The translations under genes and the position numbers were made by a program. 8,523 nucleotides of DNA from an uncultured Clostridia bacterium. Its GTDB lineage: Bacteria > Bacillota > Clostridia > Christensenellales > Aristaeellaceae. The stretch's first letter is position 1; each line of letters opens with the position of its first letter. The stretch covers positions 1-8,523 of the forward strand of contig CAKUKP010000096.1 of assembly GCA_934663625.1 (NCBI GenBank). Reading direction: 5' to 3'. The notes under the pieces are model-generated. The model was not told the origin of the DNA. It did not search any database and was given only the letters and a program-made list of their open reading frames with translations. This document shows positions 1 to 4,935 of the stretch, piece after piece.

Positions 1-59
1 TGCATGTGTTAAGCACGCCGCCAGCGTTCGTCCTGAGCCAGGATCAAACTCTTATGTTC
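1..59 (-). rRNA. rrs: 16S ribosomal RNA, 5' end only
   Basis: The reverse complement contains AGAGTTTGATCCTGGCTCAG (plus positions 33-52), the near-universal 16S 5' motif, followed by GACGAACGCTGGCGGCGTGC and TTAACACATGCA. This is the beginning of the small-subunit rRNA. Only the first 59 or so bases are present and the gene runs off the left edge. The 5' end at 59 is set by analogy with E. coli, where AGAGTTTGATC starts at base 8. The sequence following the primer site is of the type common in Clostridia, but it is too short for finer placement. Confidence 0.97.
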
Positions 60-267
60 AATCCTTACGTCTCTTTGAAACTTCATGATGCACTCGCCAA
101 AGCACCTCACTCCGTCCCTCAAGATCGCGTTTACTCTCTCAGAATCTGACTGTTCTTTTCGATCTCCATCTTCCGATGTCAATCTTGATTTACATTTCTT
201 CACTGTATCGTTTTCAAGGATCGCGCTGCCACATAACCGCTTTTTGACTGCTGCTCTCGCGACAACG
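60..267 (-). other. 16S rRNA leader (pre-rRNA 5' region)
   Basis: About 207 bases separate the predicted transcription start (near 266-267) from the mature 16S 5' end. No protein gene is supported here on either strand. The stretch should be transcribed as the pre-16S leader and removed by processing. It holds a boxA-like antitermination sequence, listed separately. I did not resolve an RNase III processing stem, because its 3' partner would lie outside the window. Confidence 0.7.
210..222 (-). promoter_or_regulatory. boxA-like antitermination site in rRNA leader
   Basis: The minus strand reads GATCCTTGAAAAC, close to the boxA-type sequence (CTTTGAAAAC) found in Bacillota rRNA leaders. Such sites recruit NusB/NusE (S10) so that polymerase resists Rho and terminators across the untranslated operon. 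It sits about 45 bases downstream of the predicted start, a sensible place. The match is by eye to a short motif. Confidence 0.5.
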
Positions 268-273
268 TTGATG

Positions 274-302
274 ATTATATCAAACCCCATTGTGTTTGTC
301 AA
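274..302 (-). promoter_or_regulatory. rRNA operon promoter (sigma-A)
   Basis: On the minus strand, TTGACA (297-302) and TATAAT (274-279) are separated by exactly 17 bases, a perfect consensus vegetative promoter facing the 16S gene. Just upstream (303-325) the minus strand is A-rich (AAAAAAAGTGATAAAAAGG), which looks like an UP element for the RNA polymerase alpha subunit, typical of rRNA promoters. Another TATAAT on this strand at 404-409 lacks a good -35 and may be a weaker upstream promoter. Confidence 0.88.
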
Positions 303-514
303 TACCTTTTTATCACTTTTTTTCGGTTTAACATCCCTCCACTGTTTTTCGTCATATTTGGAATTTTCTGCCGAACATTACAGTTGCTGATACCAGTTTC
401 TACTATTATATATACGAACTTTCACGTCCATCTGCGCATTTTTGTTCGATACCATTTTTGGGTCGCATCGCGCGACTCGACAAAAATTTCTTTGAAAAAA
501 ATTGAATTCAGGTA
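303..514. other. divergent intergenic region, no gene
   Basis: This AT-rich stretch lies between the back-to-back rRNA and T-box promoters and contains no credible gene. The 303-325 part serves as a likely UP element for the rRNA promoter, and the A/T-rich run at 482-510 as a likely UP element for the T-box promoter. Between them is an imperfect inverted repeat: TTTTTG (455-460) with CAAAAA (481-486), enclosing GTCGC (462-466) and GCGAC (472-476). Its role is unknown. Confidence 0.6.
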
Positions 515-543
515 TTGACAAACGGATTCGACGTGATTATAAT
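515..543 (+). promoter_or_regulatory. promoter of the T-box/trpXYZ transcript
   Basis: TTGACA (515-520) and TATAAT (538-543) are separated by 17 bases, a perfect sigma-A consensus. An A/T-rich tract (482-510) immediately upstream could act as an UP element. Transcription should start near 550, just ahead of the T-box stem I. With so strong a promoter, control is expected to rest mainly on attenuation in the leader. Confidence 0.9.
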
Positions 544-780
544 ACAAGCAAATCAGCAAACAAACCTTTGAGTGAGATGAGTACTTCGGATGCTACGGTT
601 TGAAGAGAGCGGCAGATGGTGTGATTGCCGCAGCCGTACCCGAACGAATGGACTTACGAGGGCGGTCGAAAATCAATTATGAATTCATTCAAATTGATGA
701 GTAGCAACCGACGGGTACCGCACCCGTTATCAGCGCGGCTCATATGATGGTATGAGATAAAGAGTGGATGCGTAAGCATC

Positions 781-817
781 AACTTGGGTGGCACCGCAGG
801 TATACAACCTGTCCCAA
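781..817 (+). promoter_or_regulatory. T-box motif and antiterminator
   Basis: AACTTGGGTGGCACCGC (781-797) is the conserved T-box sequence. The antiterminator folds as UUGGG (784-788) with CCCAA (813-817), and GCAGG (796-800) with CCUGU (808-812), leaving the seven-base bulge UGGCACC (789-795). Bases UGGC pair with the NCCA end of uncharged tRNA. The variable base is C792, which fits a G discriminator; bacterial tRNA-Trp carries G73. Formation of this fold uses the 5' arm of the terminator, so the two structures exclude each other. Confidence 0.93.
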
Positions 818-838
818 TGGTTTTGGGACAGGTTTTTT
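806..838 (+). terminator. T-box attenuator terminator
   Basis: AACCTGTCCCAA (806-817) pairs perfectly with TTGGGACAGGTT (823-834) over a five-base loop, and the transcript ends in a U run (833-838). This is a strong intrinsic terminator. When tRNA-Trp is charged, the hairpin should form and stop transcription before trpX. When uncharged tRNA-Trp is bound, the antiterminator captures 808-817 and allows read-through. Confidence 0.95.
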
Positions 839-856
839 GTTTACCTATAAACACGC

Positions 857-952
857 ATGGAGGTAATCGTATGCGAAACACGAAGCGCGAAGGGCTGGAT
901 TTTCGATGGTGCTGGCATCATTGACGACACCATTGAACAAATTCAGCAATAA
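857..952 (+). CDS. alternative small ORF, 31 codons, doubtful
   Basis: ATG at 857 opens a 31-codon frame ending at TAA 950-952. Its C-terminal part (residues 13-31) reads GWIFDGAGIIDDTIEQIQQ, which looks more like ordinary protein than the overlapping 17-codon frame does. I see no ribosome binding site in front of ATG 857, only the tail of the T-box terminator, and its own second codon forms part of the GGAGG that would serve the ORF starting at 871. It could be a genuine small protein, a remnant of a lost gene, or chance. No family recognised. Confidence 0.25.
   Translation: MEVIVCETRSAKGWIFDGAGIIDDTIEQIQQ
871..924 (+). CDS. possible Trp-rich leader peptide (17 codons)
   Basis: A strong GGAGG (859-863) stands seven bases before ATG 871. 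The frame encodes MRNTKREGLDFRWCWHH and stops at TGA 922-924. Two of 17 residues are Trp (codons 907-909 and 913-915), close to the stop, which resembles amino-acid-biosynthesis leader peptides such as TrpL. It lies between the T-box terminator and trpX and would be translated only on read-through transcripts. A hairpin (902-937) overlaps the first Trp codon and encloses the second. Inference: ribosome slowing at the Trp codons could modulate trpX expression. It overlaps the 857-952 frame, and either, both or neither may be translated. Confidence 0.42.
   Translation: MRNTKREGLDFRWCWHH
902..937 (+). promoter_or_regulatory. hairpin over the Trp codons of the leader ORF
   Basis: TTCGATGGTG (902-911) pairs with CACCATTGAA (928-937) in ten consecutive pairs, one of them G-U, around a 16-base loop. 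The 5' arm contains Trp codon 907-909. The loop contains Trp codon 913-915 and the stop codon 922-924. A ribosome held at these codons would open the stem. No U run follows, so this is not an intrinsic terminator, and I found no convincing competing fold with the trpX ribosome binding site (963-968). Confidence 0.4.
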
Positions 953-976
953 ATCGATTAAAAAGGAGAAACTACC

Positions 977-1924
977 ATGAAAAAGACGATTTCCATTCTG
1001 ATCGCAATTGTAATGCTTCTGACCGCAACCGCATTTGCCGCGCCGGTAATCGGCATCAACCAGTATGGCGAACATGCATCGCTGGACAACTGCCGCGAGG
1101 GCTTCCTGCAGGGACTGATCGACAGCGGACTTACTGAGGGCGAAGATTACGAGATTTCCTACCAGAACGCGGGCTTTGACAACGCCATCGCAACCCAGAT
1201 CGCACAGAGCTTTTCCGCAAACAATGTAGCCCTCATGTGCGCTGTCGCAACCCCCTCCGCCACCGCGTGCTATGCGGCGGCAGAAGATAAGGACATTCCC
1301 GTGATCTACACCGCCATCACCGACCCCGAAGCGGCTGGCCTTGTGGGCGGCAACATCACCGGCACGAGCGACAAGCTGCCCGTGGAAGCGCAGCTTTCGC
1401 TGATCCGCACGCTGCAGCCCGAAGCCAAATCGATCGGCATCATCTACACCACCAGCGAGCCGAACAGCGTATCCGCCATCGCGGAATATGAAGAAAAGGC
1501 GCCTGAATTCGGCTTCACGATCGAAGCGATCGGCGTAACCGCGCAGAGTGAGGTCACGCAGGCCGCCGATACCCTGATCGGCAAGGGCGTAGACTGCTTC
1601 TCCAACCTGACGGACAACAACGTGGTCGGCGTGCTTTCCTCCATTCTGGAAAAGACCGACGAAGCGGGCATTCCGATCTACGGCAGCGAAGTAGAACAGG
1701 TAAAGCTGGGCTGCGTAGCTTCCGCGGGCATCGACTATTTTGAGCTGGGCCGTCAGACCGGCGCAATGGCTGCGCGCGTGCTGAAGGGCGAATCCGCCGC
1801 CGACATCCCCTATGAAACCATTTCCGAATACGGCATTTACGTCAATTCCGAAGTGCTCGCCGCGTTCGGCATCGAGCTTCCTGCGGATATCGCGGAAAGA
1901 GCCATTGAAGCTGTGGCGGAATAA
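977..1924 (+). CDS. trpX: ABC transporter substrate-binding protein, TrpX-like
   Basis: This 315-residue protein is the extracytoplasmic solute-binding component of a predicted tryptophan importer. It begins with a signal peptide (Lys-Lys, then a hydrophobic core at about residues 4-19, then AFA-A). The mature part, from PVIGINQYGEHASLDNCREG onward, matches the ABC_sub_bind (PF04392/DUF534) pattern, including the A-T-P-S-A and P-V-I-Y-T-A-I-T-D-P segments. AAGGAG (963-968) lies eight bases before the ATG. Tryptophan specificity is inferred from the upstream Trp T-box and the known T-box-regulated trpXYZ systems, not from binding residues. Two oddities stand out. There is no lipobox cysteine, unlike most Gram-positive binding proteins, and the protein has no tryptophan. 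Confidence 0.88.
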   Translation: MKKTISILIAIVMLLTATAFAAPVIGINQYGEHASLDNCREGFLQGLIDSGLTEGEDYEISYQNAGFDNAIATQIAQSFSANNVALMCAVATPSATACYAAAEDKDIPVIYTAITDPEAAGLVGGNITGTSDKLPVEAQLSLIRTLQPEAKSIGIIYTTSEPNSVSAIAEYEEKAPEFGFTIEAIGVTAQSEVTQAADTLIGKGVDCFSNLTDNNVVGVLSSILEKTDEAGIPIYGSEVEQVKLGCVASAGIDYFELGRQTGAMAARVLKGESAADIPYETISEYGIYVNSEVLAAFGIELPADIAERAIEAVAE

Positions 1925-1945
1925 TTTCGAAGGAGCGACCCAAAC

Positions 1946-2842
1946 ATGAGTACCATTATCGATCTGATCGTCAGCACGGTTACGCAGGGACTGATCTACG
2001 CGCTGCTGGCCTACGGAATTTTCATTACCTATAAGATACTGGATTTTCCGGATCTTACGGTAGACGGAAGCTTCCCGCTCGGCGCGGCGGTTACCGCGGT
2101 ATTACTGGTGCGCGGATGCAACCCCTATCTTACGCTGATCATCGCCATGGCGGCGGGTGCGCTGGCCGGCCTGATCACCGGCATGATCCATGTGCGGCTG
2201 CGCGTGCGCGATCTGCTCGCCGGAATCATCACCATGACGGCGCTGTTTTCCATCAACTTGCAGATTGCGGGTTCCAATCTGGCGATCGATCGATCCTTTG
2301 ATACGATATTTACGGGCGCTCCGGTAAAAGCGCTGCTGGGCGGCGTTCCGCTGATGTACCGCAAGCTGATCGTTTCGCTGGTACTGGCGATCATATTCAA
2401 GATCATTCTGGATCTGTTCTTCAATACAAAGTGCGGAATGCTGCTGCGCGCGACCGGCAACAATGCAAACGTCGTAACCGCGCTCGCCCGTGATCAGGGC
2501 AGCATGAAGATTCTGGGGCTGGTGATCGCCAACGCGCTGGTCGCGCTGTGCGGCGCGGTTGTCTGCCATGAGCAGCGATCCTTTTCCAGCACGATGGGCA
2601 CCGGTCAGATGGTGTTCGGTCTGGCGACCGTGATCATCGGTTCCACGATCTTCCGCCGCATGTCGTTCGTGAAGGGCACGACCTGCGCCGTATTCGGCAG
2701 CATCATCTACAAGGCGTGCATCCAGGCGGCCATTTCGCTGGGACTTCCGGCAAATCTGCTGAAGCTGATTACCGCCGTTCTGTTCCTGCTCATTCTGGTA
2801 TTGGGCAATCTCAAAAAGGGTAAGGTGACGCGCCATGCTTGA
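1946..2842 (+). CDS. trpY: ABC transporter permease, TrpY-like
   Basis: The 298-residue integral membrane permease belongs to the branched-chain amino-acid/LivH-like superfamily (BPD_transp_2). It starts with a hydrophobic helix (about residues 5-30) and carries the early signature D-F-P-D-L-T-V-D-G-S-F-P-L-G typical of TrpY-type permeases. Several more hydrophobic segments follow, ending in a strongly hydrophobic helix near residues 265-288 and a basic tail. AAGGAG (1930-1935) lies ten bases before the ATG, and trpX ends only 21 bases upstream. Its end overlaps trpZ by eight bases, which suggests translational coupling. It has no tryptophan residue, unusual for a membrane protein of this size. 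The family is clear; the substrate is inferred from the T-box. Confidence 0.9.
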   Translation: MSTIIDLIVSTVTQGLIYALLAYGIFITYKILDFPDLTVDGSFPLGAAVTAVLLVRGCNPYLTLIIAMAAGALAGLITGMIHVRLRVRDLLAGIITMTALFSINLQIAGSNLAIDRSFDTIFTGAPVKALLGGVPLMYRKLIVSLVLAIIFKIILDLFFNTKCGMLLRATGNNANVVTALARDQGSMKILGLVIANALVALCGAVVCHEQRSFSSTMGTGQMVFGLATVIIGSTIFRRMSFVKGTTCAVFGSIIYKACIQAAISLGLPANLLKLITAVLFLLILVLGNLKKGKVTRHA

Positions 2843-3608
2843 GTTGAAAAACATATCCAAGATCTACAATCAGGGGCAGATCACCGAGGCATGCCTTTTT
2901 GATCATTTCAATCTGACCGTGGACGAGGGCGAATTCATTTCGATCGTCGGCAGCAACGGCAGCGGCAAAACATCCATGCTGAACATCATCTGCGGCAGCA
3001 TTCCCGTAGAAGCCGGACAGGTGCTGATCGACGGAACGGACATTACGCATCAGCGCGAGCACAAGCGCTATGCGCGCATCGGCAGGATATTCCAAAATCC
3101 CGCGATGGGCACATGTCCGGATATGACGATGCTGGAAAATCTTTCGCTGGCGGACAACAAGGGAAAGCCGTTCGGACTTTCGCGCGGTGTAAACCGCAAG
3201 CGCGTAGAATACTACCGCGAAAAGCTTGCCGAATTGAAGCTGGGACTGGAGGACAAGCTGGATGTGAAGATGGGCGCGCTCTCCGGCGGACAGCGGCAGG
3301 CCGTAGCGCTGCTGATGACCACGCTATCCCCCTTGGACTTCCTGATTCTGGACGAGCACACGGCGGCGCTGGATCCGCGCACGGCGGAGATCATCATGGA
3401 ACTGACCGATAAAATCGTTCGCCAGCAGAAGCTGACCGCGATGATGGTGACGCATAACCTGCGCTACGCCGTGGAATACGGCAGCCGGATGCTGATGCTG
3501 GATCGCGGGCACATCGTGCTGGACAAGCGCGGCGAGGAAAAGCAGCGGCTGAAGGTGGACGACATTCTGGATATTTTCACCAAAATTTCCATTGAATGCG
3601 GCAACTGA
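2835..3608 (+). CDS. trpZ: ABC transporter ATP-binding protein, TrpZ-like
   Basis: This 257-residue cytoplasmic ATPase powers the predicted tryptophan importer. Walker A is GSNGSGKT (39-46), the Q-loop glutamine is Q87, the ABC signature is LSGGQ (149-153), Walker B is FLILDE (169-174) with catalytic E174, and the switch histidine is H207 in M-V-T-H. All motifs are intact. The start overlaps the last eight bases of trpY, and an AAGGTG (2822-2827) provides a moderate ribosome binding site. The gene ends just before a strong terminator, so it is the last member of the T-box transcript. Like its partners it contains no tryptophan. Confidence 0.93.
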   Translation: MLELKNISKIYNQGQITEACLFDHFNLTVDEGEFISIVGSNGSGKTSMLNIICGSIPVEAGQVLIDGTDITHQREHKRYARIGRIFQNPAMGTCPDMTMLENLSLADNKGKPFGLSRGVNRKRVEYYREKLAELKLGLEDKLDVKMGALSGGQRQAVALLMTTLSPLDFLILDEHTAALDPRTAEIIMELTDKIVRQQKLTAMMVTHNLRYAVEYGSRMLMLDRGHIVLDKRGEEKQRLKVDDILDIFTKISIECGN

Positions 3609-3629
3609 GGTATCCATACAATCCAATAT

Positions 3630-3685
3630 TTCGGCGGATGCGCGCAAATTTTTGCCAAATGCGCGACATCCGCCGAATTTTGTTG
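3630..3685 (+). terminator. terminator of trpXYZ
   Basis: TTCGGCGGATG (3630-3640) pairs perfectly with CATCCGCCGAA (3667-3677). The stem extends with CGCGCA (3641-3646) against TGCGCG (3660-3665), broken only by a bulged A at 3666. A T-rich tract (3678-3684) follows. At 17 pairs this is a very stable intrinsic terminator, 21 bases after the trpZ stop. Confidence 0.9.
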
Positions 3686-3691
3686 TATAAT
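3663..3691 (+). promoter_or_regulatory. promoter of the LacI-family gene, overlapping the terminator
   Basis: GCGACA (3663-3668, four of six matches to TTGACA) and TATAAT (3686-3691) are 17 bases apart. The -35 lies in the 3' arm of the trpXYZ terminator stem, and the spacer includes the terminator T-tract. The start point would be near 3698, giving a leader of about 70 bases before the regulator ATG. Confidence 0.65.
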
Positions 3692-3692
3692 G

Positions 3693-3707
3693 GTAGAAGA
3701 ATTCTAC
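3693..3707 (+). promoter_or_regulatory. inverted repeat, possible operator
   Basis: GTAGAA (3693-3698) and TTCTAC (3702-3707) form a perfect 6-bp inverted repeat with a GAA spacer, right at the predicted transcription start of the regulator gene. The position suits a repressor operator, possibly autoregulatory. Against this, classical LacI-family operators have a central CG, which is absent here. Confidence 0.35.
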
Positions 3708-3770
3708 TTATCTGGATCATCGGCCGTTTTACAGCGATCTGATCCATGAAATCATACGGGAGTTGTTGAC

Positions 3771-4805
3771 ATGTCTGCTAATGAAAAACGCAGGGCGAAA
3801 CTTACGGACATCGCCGCCAAGACCGGCTACACCGTGGGTACGATATCCAAGGCGCTGCAGAACCGCGAGGGCATTTCCCCAAAGACGCGGGAGAACATCA
3901 TCCACGCCGCACGCGAGGTGGGCTATATCGCCAACGCGCAGGCGGGCGGGCTGCGCTCCGGCTCCAGCAAGACGGTTGCGATCATCGTAAGCGATATCGC
4001 CAATCCCCTGTTCGCCATCGAAATCAAGCAATGCGTGCAGGCGCTGGAGGCCAACGGCTACCGCGCGATCGTGATGGATACGGAGGAGCGATCCGACCGC
4101 GAGGAGCAGGCGATCATTTCCGCGCTGAGCAAAAACGTGGACGGCGTATTGGTCTGCCCCACGCAGAAATCGAAGGAGAGCATTCAGCTGCTGCAAAAAA
4201 ACGGAATGCCGTTCGTGCTGCTGGGCAGGCGCTTTCAGGATCTGGACGCGGATTATATCGTATGCGACGATGAAAAGGGCGGCTATCTGGCGGGCAAGCA
4301 TCTGGCGGAGCTGGGACACAGGCGCATTCTGCTGATCACCGCCGATCCATGCATATCTTCATCGCTCGAACGCCTGCGCGGCTTTGAACGCGCCATGCGG
4401 GAATGCGGCATCGAAATCGATCCGCGGCTGATCCTGCAATCGGACGCGACCGGACAGGAAGCGGGCTGTATGGTGTGCCGCGCGATGGACGATGGATTGA
4501 ACTTCACCGCGGTATTTTCATTCAGCGATTATATCGCGTGGGAAATCATCTATTCGCTGAATCAGCGGGGCGTGCGCATCCCGCAGGATCTATCCGTGAT
4601 GGGCTTCGACGATGTGCAATCGCACATGCGCTTTCCGCCGCCACTCACAACGGTGCATTTCCCCAAGCGCATGATTTCGAATCTTTCGGTGGAATTGCTG
4701 CTTCGGCGCATTCGCGGCGACGCGGACGATACGGTGCATACGGTGCTGGACACCTATCTGGTTCCGCGCGAAACCACGGCAGCGCCGCGTGAAAACGCTT
4801 TATGA
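3771..4805 (+). CDS. LacI-family transcriptional regulator
   Basis: The 344-residue protein is a DNA-binding regulator of the LacI/GalR family. An N-terminal helix-turn-helix lies at about residues 10-30 (KLTDIAAKTGYTVGTISKAL). The hinge region follows (N-A-Q-A-G-G-L-R, about 55-62), then a periplasmic-binding-protein-like sensor domain starting at K-T-V-A-I-I-V-S-D-I. Family landmarks in the sensor include H-L-A-E-L-G-H-R-R-I, D-L-S-V-M-G-F-D-D-V and P-P-L-T-T-V. GGAG (3759-3762) lies eight bases before the ATG, and the length is normal. It sits alone between trpXYZ and pta-ackA. The effector, normally a sugar or nucleoside, and the target genes cannot be read from sequence. No sugar transport genes are in the window. 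Confidence 0.93.
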   Translation: MSANEKRRAKLTDIAAKTGYTVGTISKALQNREGISPKTRENIIHAAREVGYIANAQAGGLRSGSSKTVAIIVSDIANPLFAIEIKQCVQALEANGYRAIVMDTEERSDREEQAIISALSKNVDGVLVCPTQKSKESIQLLQKNGMPFVLLGRRFQDLDADYIVCDDEKGGYLAGKHLAELGHRRILLITADPCISSSLERLRGFERAMRECGIEIDPRLILQSDATGQEAGCMVCRAMDDGLNFTAVFSFSDYIAWEIIYSLNQRGVRIPQDLSVMGFDDVQSHMRFPPPLTTVHFPKRMISNLSVELLLRRIRGDADDTVHTVLDTYLVPRETTAAPRENAL

Positions 4806-4812
4806 GAAGATT

Positions 4813-4875
4813 TTGACAATTCCATAAAAAGTTTTACATTATATACTTTCCCTTTGGTGAAAAAGGGCTTATAAT
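4813..4875 (+). promoter_or_regulatory. promoter region of pta-ackA with an inverted repeat
   Basis: TATAAT at 4870-4875 is the best -10, with only a poor -35 (TTTCCC, 4847-4852) at 17 bases. An inverted repeat CCCTTT (4850-4855)/AAAGGG (4862-4867) fills the space between them. Further upstream, TTGACA (4813-4818) has a weak partner CATTAT (4837-4842) at 18 bases and could be a second promoter. A near-perfect -10 with a poor -35 and a symmetrical site suggests activator or repressor control; this is inference. No terminator for the LacI-family gene is visible before this region. Confidence 0.5.
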
Positions 4876-4935
4876 GGATATGTATGATAATCAATACCCG
4901 TGCGCTCTGCTCGCGGAATAAACGGAGGTAAAATC

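Larger units (their letters stand above)
550..838 (+). ncRNA. T-box riboswitch leader, tryptophan-specific
   Basis: This untranslated leader senses uncharged tRNA-Trp and controls read-through into trpXYZ. Stem I can be folded by hand. A kink-turn (UGA 569-571 against GA 658-659) is followed by helix GUGAG 572-576/CUUAC 653-657. The specifier loop has AGUA (580-583) opposite GAA (646-648), the loop-E pattern, followed by the specifier UGG (649-651) and a purine. Helices UUCGG 585-589/CCGAA 640-644 and UACGG 594-598/CCGUA 634-638 come next, then an apical hairpin 609-614/626-631. Further hairpins are 672-678/692-698, 711-716/722-727 and 739-744/751-756. Stem III is 767-771/776-780, then the T-box and terminator. 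The UGG reading is supported by the position of loop E and by the downstream transporter family. Confidence 0.95.

Noticed and set aside
85..390. A 101-codon plus-strand open frame near the left edge
   Set aside because: It runs through the rRNA leader and the consensus rRNA promoter, has no ribosome binding site and is Ser/Phe/Leu-rich as expected of AT-rich noncoding sequence.
404..432. A second minus-strand rRNA promoter using TATAAT at 404-409
   Set aside because: The -10 is perfect, but the best hexamer at 17 bases (GATGGA) is a poor -35. It is mentioned in the rRNA promoter entry but not called.
654..881. A minus-strand open frame across the T-box
   Set aside because: The T-box folds completely on the plus strand and explains the sequence; the frame has no protein character.
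2102..2860. A 252-codon minus-strand open frame opposite trpY
   Set aside because: It is antisense to a clear permease gene. Its composition (rich in Gln, Arg, His) is what the reverse frame of GC-rich membrane protein codons gives, and it matches no family I know.
4806..4935. A catabolite-responsive element (cre) before pta
   Set aside because: I searched for a pseudo-palindrome with central CG of the WTGNAANCGNWWNCA type and found none.
4900..4935. An upstream GTG start for pta at 4900
   Set aside because: It would add 12 residues outside the family pattern and has no ribosome binding site, whereas ATG 4936 has GGAGG seven bases upstream.
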